Assembly (NCBI GenBank): GCA_963738445.1
Contig: CAVTWS010000023.1
Coordinates: 1 to 64,000, forward strand
Reading direction: 5' to 3'
Length of the DNA stretch: 64,000 nt
Source: CAVTWS01 sp963738445
GTDB lineage: Bacteria > Actinomycetota > Acidimicrobiia > Acidimicrobiales > SHLQ01
A program made the position numbers and the translations under genes. Of the stretch, positions 41,974-51,236 are shown one piece after another; the stretch's first letter is position 1; every line of letters starts with the position of its first letter. The notes beneath the pieces are model-generated. The model saw only the letters and a program-made list of their open reading frames with translations, was not told the origin of the DNA and did no database searches.

Positions 41974-44112
41974 ATGAAGATCCTCTTCAACGCCTGGAGG
42001 GATGGACCCCATCCGCGGGCCGGCGGGTCGGAGATGCTGGTGAACGCCCTGGCGAGTGGGCTGCACCAACGAGGTCACGACGTCGCGTTGCTGTGCGGGG
42101 GGCCCGTTGCTGACCACGCGTACCCGGTGATCGACGCCGGCGGCACGTTCACCCAGTACCTGCGGGCGCCTGTGCTGTACCACCGGCACCTCCTCGATCG
42201 TGACCTGGTCGTCGACGTCAGCAACGGCATGACCTTCTTCTCGCCGCTTTGGCGCCGGCGCCCGACGATCTGCCTCGTGCACCATGTGCACACCGACCAG
42301 TGGGGCGAGCACTTCCCGTCTCCGATCGCCTGGCTCGGCCGCCGAATCGAGAGCCGGGCGATGCCGTTCGTGTACCGAAACGCTCTCTACGTCACGGTGA
42401 GCACTTCCACGTCTGACGACCTCCAGGCCCTTGGTGTCGACCCCGACCGCATTCGGGTGATCCCTCAGAGCATCGAGGCCCCGTGCCCGACTGCTGAGCG
42501 TTCACCCGAGCCGCTCTTCCTCGCGCTGGGCCGCCTCGCTCACCACAAGCGCATCGACCTGCTGCTGGACCTCTGGGAGCAGGTCCGGGCCGAGGTTGGT
42601 GGACGACTGGTAATCGCCGGTGACGGACCCGAGCGCGACCGCCTCGTGCGTCGAGCACCCGCCGACGTGGAGTTCGCGGGGCTGGTCGACGAGGCCGAGA
42701 AGCGTCGGTTGTACAGCTCTGCGTGGCTCCTGGTGCACCCGGCCGCGCGCGAGGGCTGGGGCCTGGTGATCTCGGAGGCCGCGAGCTACGGCACACCGAC
42801 GATCGGCTTCGACGTGAAGGGTGTCCGCGATGCCGTGGATCACGGGCGTACGGGACTGCTGGCCTCCGACGAGCGCGACTTCGTCGCCCTGTGGCGCCGC
42901 CTCGGCACCGACGCCGAGTTGCGAGCGACGCTCGGCTCTGCGGCGCGGGACGGGGCGATGGCGCTGACCGAGTCCGCAACCGTCGACCATTTCGAGGCCA
43001 TCGCCGAGGAGGCGGTGGCCGAGCGATACCTGCCCGACGCACTCCGACCTCGGGGCCCGATGTCCGCCCATCGGAGCACACAACCCGTCCAGGACCCGCT
43101 GCCCCTGCCGGATTCGCCCCGGCCGTCGCGCCGGTCGATCATCGATCTGTCCATCGTTGTGCCGGCCTGGAACGAGGAGCTGCGACTACCGCGTTTGCTC
43201 ACCAGCCTGGTCCACGCTGTCGACGTATCGAGCACCGAGATCATCGTCGTCGACGACGGCAGCACCGACGGTACCGCGGCCATCGCCGCTGCGATACTCG
43301 ACGCGCTTCCCTACGCCCGAGTTGAACGCCTCGCGACCAACTGCGGCAAGGGAGCAGCCGTCCGGCACGGAGTCCTGGCGGCGCGCGGCACGAAGATCGC
43401 CTACATGGACGCCGACATGGCGACCGATCTCGACGACCTGTCCCGGCTGGTCGCCGCGCTCGACCAGAGCCACGTGGTGGTCGGATCTCGGTCCGCCGAC
43501 GGTGCGGACGCCCGGGGAGGCAAGCTCTACCGAGCCTGGATGGGCAACATCTTCAACGCGCTGGCCCGATTGCTCACTCAGCTCCCGATGAGAGATACCC
43601 AGTGTGGGTTCAAGGGATTCCGGGCTCCGGCCGCGAAGCTGCTGTTTTCGCTGTCCAGGGTGAACGGGTTCGCCTTCGACGTCGAGATCTTGCACCTTGC
43701 TCGACGGCTCGGTCTCACCACCGCCGAGCTCGGTGTCCGTTGGAACGGCGTCGACGGCAGCAAGGTGCGGGTCGTTCGAGATTCGGTCTACATGGCTGTA
43801 GACGTCGTACGCTCAACCACCTGGATCCGCCACACCAGCATTCCCGCGCTAAGGGTGCAGAGTCCGGTCCTCGGGCCTGAGGCGCTTCAGGACGTGGTCG
43901 CCCCGCTGGTGCGGGCCGGCGACTTCGTCGTTCCGTGGGAGAACGGGGTTGTGGTGATGTTCCCCGGCTCGCACGAGGAGTCGCGGGCGGTCGTGCGACG
44001 GCGGATCGAGGCCCGTCACCTCGGCATCGACAGCGAGCCCGTCCATCTCTCGGCCTCCGCCCTCATGGCGGTGTCGGGACGACCGCTGTGCCGGGCGGTC
44101 GTGTCGGCATGA
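41974..44112 (+). CDS. bifunctional glycosyltransferase: GT4 plus GT2 (dolichyl-phosphate sugar synthase-like)
   Basis: 712 residues from the ATG at 41974. Residues 1-365 are a GT-B family 4 enzyme (AGGSEMLVNALASGLHQRGH, then LGRLAHHKRIDLLLDLWEQV and a C-terminal HPAAREGWGLVISEAASYG with the EGxG-like donor motif). A Pro-rich linker leads to a GT-A family 2 domain from residue 390 (LSIVVPAWNEELRLPRLLTS, VDDGSTDGTAA, DxD at D479-A-D481, then DTQCGFKGFRA). The second domain resembles polyprenyl-phosphate glucosyl/mannosyl synthases. One polypeptide could charge a lipid carrier and also transfer a sugar. Its stop overlaps the next start by 4 bases. Confidence 0.88.
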   Translation: MKILFNAWRDGPHPRAGGSEMLVNALASGLHQRGHDVALLCGGPVADHAYPVIDAGGTFTQYLRAPVLYHRHLLDRDLVVDVSNGMTFFSPLWRRRPTICLVHHVHTDQWGEHFPSPIAWLGRRIESRAMPFVYRNALYVTVSTSTSDDLQALGVDPDRIRVIPQSIEAPCPTAERSPEPLFLALGRLAHHKRIDLLLDLWEQVRAEVGGRLVIAGDGPERDRLVRRAPADVEFAGLVDEAEKRRLYSSAWLLVHPAAREGWGLVISEAASYGTPTIGFDVKGVRDAVDHGRTGLLASDERDFVALWRRLGTDAELRATLGSAARDGAMALTESATVDHFEAIAEEAVAERYLPDALRPRGPMSAHRSTQPVQDPLPLPDSPRPSRRSIIDLSIVVPAWNEELRLPRLLTSLVHAVDVSSTEIIVVDDGSTDGTAAIAAAILDALPYARVERLATNCGKGAAVRHGVLAARGTKIAYMDADMATDLDDLSRLVAALDQSHVVVGSRSADGADARGGKLYRAWMGNIFNALARLLTQLPMRDTQCGFKGFRAPAAKLLFSLSRVNGFAFDVEILHLARRLGLTTAELGVRWNGVDGSKVRVVRDSVYMAVDVVRSTTWIRHTSIPALRVQSPVLGPEALQDVVAPLVRAGDFVVPWENGVVVMFPGSHEESRAVVRRRIEARHLGIDSEPVHLSASALMAVSGRPLCRAVVSA

Positions 44113-44909
44113 CCGATGCCGGAACGGCCCCTGTCGTCGACGAGGGATCGGCCCATCGCTCCGGACCTGCGCCGCCGTCACGCACTGAGGTCTTCCGGCG
44201 GTTCCTCGCCGAGAAGCGCGATCCCTTTCCTTACTACGAGGCACTCGCTGCCCGGACGGTCGCCGACCTCCCTGTTGACGTCGCCGGCGCCTGTGTGCTG
44301 GATCTGGGTTGCGGGACCGGGCACAACAGCCGGGCGCTACGGGCCGCCGGAGCCACTGTCGTCGGGCTCGACCTCGATGCTCTCTGCGCTCGGGAGACCG
44401 CCGGCCATGCTGTCGTCTCGGTCGCCGCCGACGGCATGTACCTGCCGTTCGCCGAGGGGTGCTTCGACGTTGTGTTCTGCTCGAACATGCTGGAGCACGC
44501 GCCGGATCCCTGGCTCGTGCTCGACGAGATCAACCGCGTCCTGCGGCCCGGGGGCTGGGCGTGGGTCAGCTTCACGAACTGGTGGTCACCGTGGGGTGGG
44601 CACGCCATCGTGCCGTTCCACCTGCTCGGTCCTCGGCTGGGTCCGCGGGCGTGGCGGGCCCTGTTCGGTGATCCCCGCAAGAACGTGCCCTACGAGGGAC
44701 TGTTCCCGACCTACGTCGGCAGGACACTCACACATCTGGCTGCGCATCCCGGCCTCGACCTGACGGACGCCATGCCCCGCTACTACCCACGTCAGCGTTG
44801 GGTGCTGCGAGTGCCGGTCTTGCGCGAGGTGCTGACCTGGAACTGCGCCATGGTGCTGCGCCGCCACACCACAGTGACGCCCGCAACCACGAGCACCGTC
44901 GCCACCTGA
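44109..44909 (+). CDS. class I SAM-dependent methyltransferase
   Basis: 266 residues from an ATG that overlaps the previous stop (ATGA). It has the Methyltransf_11 layout: CVLDLGCGTGHNSRALR (SAM loop), VVGLDLDA, ADGMYLPFAEGCFDVVFCSN and LRPGGWAWVSF. The C-terminal part (WWSPWGGHAIVPFHLLGPRL) resembles methyltransferases found among polysaccharide genes. It likely caps or modifies a sugar or lipid-linked glycan. Its last 118 bases overlap, on the other strand, the 3' end of the AftD-like gene, an unusually long convergent overlap. Confidence 0.85.
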   Translation: MTDAGTAPVVDEGSAHRSGPAPPSRTEVFRRFLAEKRDPFPYYEALAARTVADLPVDVAGACVLDLGCGTGHNSRALRAAGATVVGLDLDALCARETAGHAVVSVAADGMYLPFAEGCFDVVFCSNMLEHAPDPWLVLDEINRVLRPGGWAWVSFTNWWSPWGGHAIVPFHLLGPRLGPRAWRALFGDPRKNVPYEGLFPTYVGRTLTHLAAHPGLDLTDAMPRYYPRQRWVLRVPVLREVLTWNCAMVLRRHTTVTPATTSTVAT

Positions 44910-47900
44910 ACCAAGGCGTTGGCGAGCGACCGCTTGCTGGCGTAGTCGACGAAGACGACGCTGGTGCTGGGCCCGAACGGCGGGACGGTGGCGAGGGCGG
45001 CGAGCCCGACCACGACGGTGGCGCCGAGGGCCAGCGCCCGGTCCATCTCGCTGCTGAGGCGTCGGTCGACCACGCAGGCGATCACGACGAGCAGGGCACC
45101 AGCCGCCGAGCCCACGGCAAAGCCGGCGACCACGCCGCCGCCTACGATCACGGCCCGCACGACCGAGGAGTGGCTTCGCTCGCCCGTGATCATCGGCCGA
45201 CATGGACCGCCGAACACGATCAACCCCAGCAATGCGAAGCAGGTGGCGCTGTAGACGAGCAGCGCGATCGACAGTCCGACGTGGGGGAGCCGAAGCTCGA
45301 GCACGCCGCTCCCCTGCACGTCGACGGCGAGCAGGCCGTCGGCGGACCAGGTGGGAACTGAGCGGCCGTTCCAGTCGGCCGTCCACCGGTCGTCGTAGGA
45401 CCAGCCGGTCACCACCGTGGTGGGCTCGGCGGCGTCGACCTCGAACGAGGCGGATGTCGCACCCCGGTGAAGCGTAGTGACCGTCGACCCGGTAGGTAAC
45501 GAAGGCCGAGGCGTCCCACTGGTCAGCCGGAGCTGGTCGAACACGATGCCGGACCCGTCGGCAACCAGGTGTTGACCCTCGTCGATCGACAGTTGCGCGC
45601 ACGACTCGACGGAGAGGGTGCGGTCACGAACGAAGGAGTCGTAGTCGCCGGAGATCCGCACGGGGACCGACGCCTCGTCGAGGGTGACCAGACCGTCCAC
45701 ACAGTCGGTCGAGAGCTCACCGATGGGGTTCGCCTGGCCGTCGAACCGCACCTCCACCACCCGGAACGGGCGCCCGAACAGTGTCGGGTTGGTCGAACGG
45801 TCGGAGCGTCGGAGCTCGATTCGCACCTGGTCGGTCGCGCGACCGGGCCCGCGTTCAGGTACGTCGAGCGAGAGCGTCTGAGTGCACACAGACCGGTCAC
45901 ACTCACTCGGCTCGACGACCAGGTTGCTGCTCGTCCGTCCATCGGACTCCACCGTCACCACGCTCGGAAGGGCAGAACTGGCGCCGTACTCGAGCTCGAC
46001 ATCTACCCTCGTCACGACCCTTTCGGGAAAGGTCAGATCGAGCGCGACGACACCGAAGCTCGGGCCTGCGAACGCGGTGTTGCGACGACCATCGACTGCG
46101 AACAGTGCAGCGTTCATCGGATCGCTTGCGTACCGGTCGGCGCTGGTAGCGACGACCGGTCCGGCCGGCAGCAGGTCGTGAAGGATGTCGTCGGTGGTTC
46201 GTTCGTCGACTCGGAGCCCTCCGGACAGCTCGTAGTCCCTCGCCCCCGAGGCCCGGAACCCTCGGACGAGATCGGGTTCCTCAGGGTCTTCGATCGGGCC
46301 CAGACGAGTGAACTCGTAACTGATCGGCGCCTCGGCCAGCGCGGCCGCCAGATCGGTCGATCGCTCGGCGGCCCGGAACAGGTCGTCGGGCACATCCACC
46401 ACCTCGCGCAGTTGCAGATCACCGATCTCCACCTCGGACAAGCCGATGGGAGAGAGGTCGGCGCCGACTGCGGTCTGGAGCTCGATTTCGACCCAGCGAA
46501 GATCGTCGAGCACGGTGACCTCGCCGAAGCTCGCGCTCCCATCCGAAAGCGGGAGCAGTGGGACCGAGCCGAGGGAGCCACGATCGGTTCTCACCTCGAC
46601 CTGTCCGACCCGTCGGCTCTCGCTGGAGAACGGGAGGTGTCCCCAGATCCTGATGGTGTCGACGGCCGAAGGCTGATCGAGGTCGATGCGCAGCACCTGG
46701 CCGGTCCTGGCGACGAGCCCTCCGGTGAGCCATGCTGTATCCAAGTCCCCGTCGGACGCGGCGGTCGGACGCGACTGGGGACTGATGCCGAATCCCTTGT
46801 TCAGCGGCCGTTCGGTGATGGCGGCGCCTGCGATCCGGGCGACCGTCTGAGACCCCGGCACGCCGAACAGGTCACCGACGCCACTCCGGTCATCGGCGGC
46901 GTCGAGCGTGTGGGACCTGACGAACCCGTAGAGCTCCTGGCGACGTCGGTTGGTGTCGGTGACGACGACGGATGCACCGTCCTCCAGGTCGTCGAGGAGG
47001 ACCGACGGGGACGCAGCGGTGAAAGTCACCACCTGGTCTGGCGCGACCAGACCGGTTCGTATCGACTCGAGCCACCCCTCACCGTCGCCGGAGACGAGCA
47101 CTGCACCACCGGCCGGCGCCACCCGAGCGATGCTGGTCACGCTCGGCACCCGGAACACCTCGACGGGGCGGAGCCGCTCTTCCCGTGTTGCCGCCTCGGA
47201 CTGCTCGGGCGGGTCGGTGACGTGTTGGCCGACGCGGCCGAATGCCGCGATCGCCTGCAGCGCCGGCGAGGTCCGCAACCAATCGAACTCCGCCGGACGG
47301 TGCGCCCCGGCGCGCGACCAGTCGAGGTCGTTGCGGATGAGCACGTAGCCGATGCCGAGTCGACGTAGCGCTTCGGCCAGCAGGTCGGGCTCGACCGGCC
47401 CGGCCTCGATCGACGCCAGAACGGCGTCGAGGATGTCGTTGGCGTCGGCGGTCGCGGTGGCGATCGGCGACCGGACGACGTAGGTGCGATCGAGCTCGGT
47501 GTCGAAGATGTCATAGCCGGGGTTCCCCCAGCGATACTGTTCGTCGACGGCGCTGGGCACGATCAACACGCGCAGGTCGTCGTCCTGGTGGTTCAGCCAG
47601 TCCGCTGCCTGGGCGTGATACTCGGGAACATCTCGGGATCGCCGGGAACGCTCGAACACCGACCCACCGAGCATGGGCGAAGCGGCGGTCACGAGCGTGA
47701 CCACAACGGCGACGAGTCCGACGACTCCGAGTACACGGCGGCGGCTGAGCTGGGCCTCGTTGTCGGTGGGCCCGTTCGTCGATCGTCGGGGGGCCATCGT
47801 CGTCCATGCGTGGCGCAACAGCCGGTCGAGGCCGACGCCGACCAGGCAGGCGATGGCGAGCTCCATCGCCGGTCCGGCCTTGTAGGTGCTGCGTAGGCCG

Positions 47901-49162
47901 AAGGCGGCCGGCGAGCTCTCGAGCAGGGAGCGCCAGAGGCGACCCCACGGCGTTGGATCAGCGAGCGGGTAGGCGCCGACCATCAAGATCAGCCCGGCCG
48001 CCGCCATGGCGGCCATGGTCCACGCATGACGCCACCGGGCCCGCCACAGAGTAGCGAGGGCGACGAACGGCGCCGCGAACGTCGCGGCCACGACGAAGGG
48101 CGTGTCTATCAGGGCAATTATGTCGGCCCGCAGATACTCGCCATTGGGGCCCCAGTACAGCCCCCAGTTGCCCATACCCCGAATGGACTCTGACCACGAG
48201 GACGACTGTGTGACGTCCGCCAGCGACTCGGTTGCGGCGAGGTTTGCCACGAGCGCCGAACTGCCCGCCCGGGTCTGGACATAGGCGGGCAGCATGAGAC
48301 CGAGCGTGAGCAGACCGGCCCGGGCGAACCAGCCCGTCGCCCGACTGAGCGTGGTGTCGCCCACGGCGGCTGCGCCTACCACCAGTACTGTCAGGGGGGC
48401 GAGGGCGAACACGAGCGCCGGCGGGTTGAGCGAGCCGGGCACCGCGACGACGAGGGCGAACACTGCCGCCCAGCGCCACGGTCGGTCGGTGGTGAGCCCT
48501 CGCCACAGGCTCCAGGCCGCGAACGGTGCGAGAGCGTAGTGGAGGAACAAGAACGACGGGGTGAAGTAGCCGGCCACGTAGGGGTTGGCCATGTACACGA
48601 GACCGGCAGCCAGGTGGGCCGGATAGCGCCCCGGGGCCAAGCTGCGCACGAACAGCTGGCAGCCGACGCCCGCAGCGCCCAGCAGGATCGCGAACCACAG
48701 CCGCTGCACGGTCCAGGTCGGCAGCCCAAGGCCGTCGAGCAGCGAGGTCAGGGCGTAGGGGATGGGTGCGAAGTCCGGGTTCGATCGACCGAGACCCCGG
48801 CTGGGGTCCCACGCCTCGCCGTGGCGGCGGAGGACCTCGGCGGCGCCGGACCAGAAGTTGTTCACGTTGTCGGCGAGCAGCCACCCCCGGTGGCGTGCGA
48901 AGGTCACCACGACGGCGACCGCCACGATGGCCACGCCGACGCCCACGTCGCTGCGACCGATGACCGGCTCGGTAGCAGCGCTGGGCCCGCTAGGGTCGGC
49001 AGTGTGGTCGACAGCGGGGCTGTCCTCGGTGCGGTCGGCGGTCAGGCCCGTCTCGGCGGTCTTAACTCCATCGGTGGTATGGCCGGCAGCATCGGTGTGG
49101 GCGCTCCTGCCAGTCACGACGACGGCTCGGGAACCGCGAAAGAGAGTGACACCGCCGACCAT
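44792..49162 (-). CDS. AftD-like alpha-(1->3)-arabinofuranosyltransferase family membrane protein
   Basis: 1456 residues. The N-terminal third is a GT-C membrane domain with about a dozen spans, the signature LLADNVNNFWSGAAEVLRRH, WDPSRGLGRSNPDFAPIPYA and NPYVAGYFTPSFLFLHYAL. The centre and C-terminus are extracytoplasmic carbohydrate-binding-like regions, including F5/8-type strands (AASDGDLDTAWLTGGLVART, then RIDLDQPSAVDTIRIWGHL), and the protein ends in four membrane spans. This is the DUF3367/AftD layout. AftD adds branching arabinofuranose to arabinogalactan or lipoarabinomannan in mycobacteria; the exact product here is unknown. The start may be downstream of 49162 because the first 49 bases overlap the preceding gene. 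Confidence 0.85.
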   Translation of the reverse strand: MVGGVTLFRGSRAVVVTGRSAHTDAAGHTTDGVKTAETGLTADRTEDSPAVDHTADPSGPSAATEPVIGRSDVGVGVAIVAVAVVVTFARHRGWLLADNVNNFWSGAAEVLRRHGEAWDPSRGLGRSNPDFAPIPYALTSLLDGLGLPTWTVQRLWFAILLGAAGVGCQLFVRSLAPGRYPAHLAAGLVYMANPYVAGYFTPSFLFLHYALAPFAAWSLWRGLTTDRPWRWAAVFALVVAVPGSLNPPALVFALAPLTVLVVGAAAVGDTTLSRATGWFARAGLLTLGLMLPAYVQTRAGSSALVANLAATESLADVTQSSSWSESIRGMGNWGLYWGPNGEYLRADIIALIDTPFVVAATFAAPFVALATLWRARWRHAWTMAAMAAAGLILMVGAYPLADPTPWGRLWRSLLESSPAAFGLRSTYKAGPAMELAIACLVGVGLDRLLRHAWTTMAPRRSTNGPTDNEAQLSRRRVLGVVGLVAVVVTLVTAASPMLGGSVFERSRRSRDVPEYHAQAADWLNHQDDDLRVLIVPSAVDEQYRWGNPGYDIFDTELDRTYVVRSPIATATADANDILDAVLASIEAGPVEPDLLAEALRRLGIGYVLIRNDLDWSRAGAHRPAEFDWLRTSPALQAIAAFGRVGQHVTDPPEQSEAATREERLRPVEVFRVPSVTSIARVAPAGGAVLVSGDGEGWLESIRTGLVAPDQVVTFTAASPSVLLDDLEDGASVVVTDTNRRRQELYGFVRSHTLDAADDRSGVGDLFGVPGSQTVARIAGAAITERPLNKGFGISPQSRPTAASDGDLDTAWLTGGLVARTGQVLRIDLDQPSAVDTIRIWGHLPFSSESRRVGQVEVRTDRGSLGSVPLLPLSDGSASFGEVTVLDDLRWVEIELQTAVGADLSPIGLSEVEIGDLQLREVVDVPDDLFRAAERSTDLAAALAEAPISYEFTRLGPIEDPEEPDLVRGFRASGARDYELSGGLRVDERTTDDILHDLLPAGPVVATSADRYASDPMNAALFAVDGRRNTAFAGPSFGVVALDLTFPERVVTRVDVELEYGASSALPSVVTVESDGRTSSNLVVEPSECDRSVCTQTLSLDVPERGPGRATDQVRIELRRSDRSTNPTLFGRPFRVVEVRFDGQANPIGELSTDCVDGLVTLDEASVPVRISGDYDSFVRDRTLSVESCAQLSIDEGQHLVADGSGIVFDQLRLTSGTPRPSLPTGSTVTTLHRGATSASFEVDAAEPTTVVTGWSYDDRWTADWNGRSVPTWSADGLLAVDVQGSGVLELRLPHVGLSIALLVYSATCFALLGLIVFGGPCRPMITGERSHSSVVRAVIVGGGVVAGFAVGSAAGALLVVIACVVDRRLSSEMDRALALGATVVVGLAALATVPPFGPSTSVVFVDYASKRSLANALVQVATVLVVAGVTVVWRRSTMAQFQVSTSRKTGTRSTQR

Positions 49163-49794
49163 TCTGTGGCGCCTCCGTCGGCCGGATCCGCCAACAGCCC
49201 GAACCCGGTGCCGCTGAGCACCTCGCTGATGGGCAGCGTCGCCGCCAGGACACCGTCGATGGAGACCTCAAGGACCCCACCCACGGTGAGCACCTCGAGC
49301 CGGGTCGGGGCCCCGCGGAACGAGAAGCTGCCGGTGGTGCCGAGGAACGTGGTCTGACCGCCGTCGACCCGGTAGACGTTCCAGGTGGCGAACTCCTCCA
49401 CCGCGACCACCTTCACGTAGGTCTGCGGATCGCGAAACAGCGCGACCACCCCCGAGCCGCTCGCCACCTGGTCGAAGTCGACGGTGAAAAGAACCGAGGA
49501 TTGTCCAAGGTCGGCGACAGCCACGCCCCCGGCGCCGGAGACGAGCCCGGCTCGGGCCACGCCGTCTTCGACTACGAACGCCGCCCCGTCTTCCTGCCAG
49601 CGGGAGGACAGCTCGGTGCCGGACGCAAAATCGTCATCGAACTCACCGACGGCCCGTGCCGATTCCGAATCGCTCCCGCCGAGGCTGATCGCCACGACCA
49701 GGAGAACAACCAACATGATCAACACGAGTACGCCCGCCGCCACGCCGCCTCGGACACTACGCGGTCGAGGGAGCGAGCGGAACCGGCCGCTCAT
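49114..49794 (-). CDS. membrane-anchored LamG/jelly-roll-type protein
   Basis: 226 residues from the ATG at 49794, which overlaps the flippase stop by 4 bases. One N-terminal membrane segment (GGVAAGVLVLIMLVVLLVVA) is followed by a short linker. A beta-rich domain then reads FDDDFASGTELSSRWQ, GSGVVALFRDPQTYVKVVAV and TRLEVLTVGGVLEVSIDGVL to GTGFGLLAD. The order of strands and the F-x-x-D-F opening fit concanavalin-like jelly rolls that bind glycans. It faces outward, between flippase and arabinosyltransferase genes, and may bind the exported polysaccharide. No catalytic residues are evident. Confidence 0.7.
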   Translation of the reverse strand: MSGRFRSLPRPRSVRGGVAAGVLVLIMLVVLLVVAISLGGSDSESARAVGEFDDDFASGTELSSRWQEDGAAFVVEDGVARAGLVSGAGGVAVADLGQSSVLFTVDFDQVASGSGVVALFRDPQTYVKVVAVEEFATWNVYRVDGGQTTFLGTTGSFSFRGAPTRLEVLTVGGVLEVSIDGVLAATLPISEVLSGTGFGLLADPADGGATEWSAVSLSFAVPEPSS

Positions 49795-51143
49795 CGGCTG
49801 GCTCCGGTAGCAGACGCCAGGGGCACGAGATCGAGGAACGGCCCGCGGCCGAGCGTGATCGCGACGGCCATGAGGGAGGCGGCCAGGTTGCCGACGAACC
49901 ACCCGAGAGCGGTGCCGTCGGTGCCGTAGCGCCAGGTGAGCGCCACGGTCGGGGCAATCGAGAGGATGCCGGCGAGCGCAGCAACGAGAAGCACCGCACG
50001 GTCGGCGTGACGGAGACGGTTCAGCGTCAGCATCATGGAGGTGACCGCCCAGCAGACGCCGGCGACGACCAGCAGGGGTAGCAGGTCGGCGGTGCGCTTG
50101 TAATCGTCGCCGTAGATGTAGGGCACGAGCGCCCGCAGCGGCAGGACGGCCAGGCCGATCACCAGCATCCCCGCAGCGGCGACCTGCAACGCCAGCGAAA
50201 GGGCACCCAGACCGCTTTGCCGGCCGAGCGAGCGGTCGTGCCCACTCTGGGCGAGGATCACGCTGCCGAGCACGACCGGAAGGACGAAGCACATCGTCGT
50301 GATGCCCCAGGCGATGAAGAACGGCGCGTTCTCGTCGGGCGCAACTCTGAGGGACACGACGACCGGCACGATTGAGATGGGTGCCGCCGAAACGAGCTGG
50401 GCGCAGTAGTTGGCGCCCATGCACCGGGAGATGTCGAGGAGTTCGGGGTCGGCCCGAATCGAGTAGCCGGGCGCGGGCGGGCGGGAGAGCAGTAGGGAGC
50501 CGACGAGTCCGGAGGCGATCACCGGAATCACCGCTGCGGCGAAGAGCCAGACCGATCCCCCCAGGGCGATGGCGGGCAGAAACAGCACCAGTCGACCGGC
50601 CACGACGCACGCGGAGCGGGCGACCATGAGGCCGTGTCGGCCGAGGGCTAGAGCCCGGATGTCGGCGACGGCAGAGAGCGACGTCCCGGCGCACGCCGCG
50701 CCGAGGAGCAACGCGCCGCCGATCGGGTTCCACTTGTGGAGGCTGTCGAGTGCGTCCGAGTCGACGATCGCGACGAACGCCAGACCAACAGCCATCTCCG
50801 CTGCGGCGCCCAGGGCGCACAGCGTCCAGAACCGTCCTCGATGGATCGGGTCGAGGCCGCTGGCGAACCGGGCGACCACCACGGGTAGACCGAGCGAGGC
50901 CAAGTCGGCCAGGAACAGCACGTAGCCGACGAGAGCTACCGCGGTGCCGACGGTGTCGATGTCGGAGGCACGGGCAGCGATCACCCAGTAGGTGACGCCG
51001 CTCAGTCCGAGCAGGATCGTGCAGACTACGGCCCAGAACGACGCGCCTATCAACCGGCGAAGCGCAGGTGCTTCGCCGCTCACGGCTCCTGGAGCTGGGA
51101 CGGTCAATTCGATGCCGAGTGGAACAGGATGATCGTTATCCAC
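49791..51143 (-). CDS. Wzx-type polysaccharide flippase (oligosaccharide exporter)
   Basis: 450 residues with about 12-14 hydrophobic helices, in the order of MVF/MATE-like lipid-linked oligosaccharide transporters. It starts FWAVVCTILLGLSGVTYWVI, has a long YKRTADLLPLLVVAGVCWAV stretch in the second half and ends near WRYGTDGTALGWFVGNLAA. It would flip an undecaprenyl-linked repeat unit across the membrane. It is followed by the jelly-roll and AftD-like genes on the same strand with 4-base overlap and is divergent from the two GT4 genes, separated by about 90 bases that must hold both promoters. Confidence 0.8.
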   Translation of the reverse strand: MDNDHPVPLGIELTVPAPGAVSGEAPALRRLIGASFWAVVCTILLGLSGVTYWVIAARASDIDTVGTAVALVGYVLFLADLASLGLPVVVARFASGLDPIHRGRFWTLCALGAAAEMAVGLAFVAIVDSDALDSLHKWNPIGGALLLGAACAGTSLSAVADIRALALGRHGLMVARSACVVAGRLVLFLPAIALGGSVWLFAAAVIPVIASGLVGSLLLSRPPAPGYSIRADPELLDISRCMGANYCAQLVSAAPISIVPVVVSLRVAPDENAPFFIAWGITTMCFVLPVVLGSVILAQSGHDRSLGRQSGLGALSLALQVAAAGMLVIGLAVLPLRALVPYIYGDDYKRTADLLPLLVVAGVCWAVTSMMLTLNRLRHADRAVLLVAALAGILSIAPTVALTWRYGTDGTALGWFVGNLAASLMAVAITLGRGPFLDLVPLASATGASR

Positions 51144-51236
51144 CAGGCCACCACGGGTCGCGAGAAAGTTCTATGAGGCGCTGATACGGTACTGCAAGCC
51201 TTCTTGTGCCGTAAAGCGCCGGGCATGCCGAACGAC

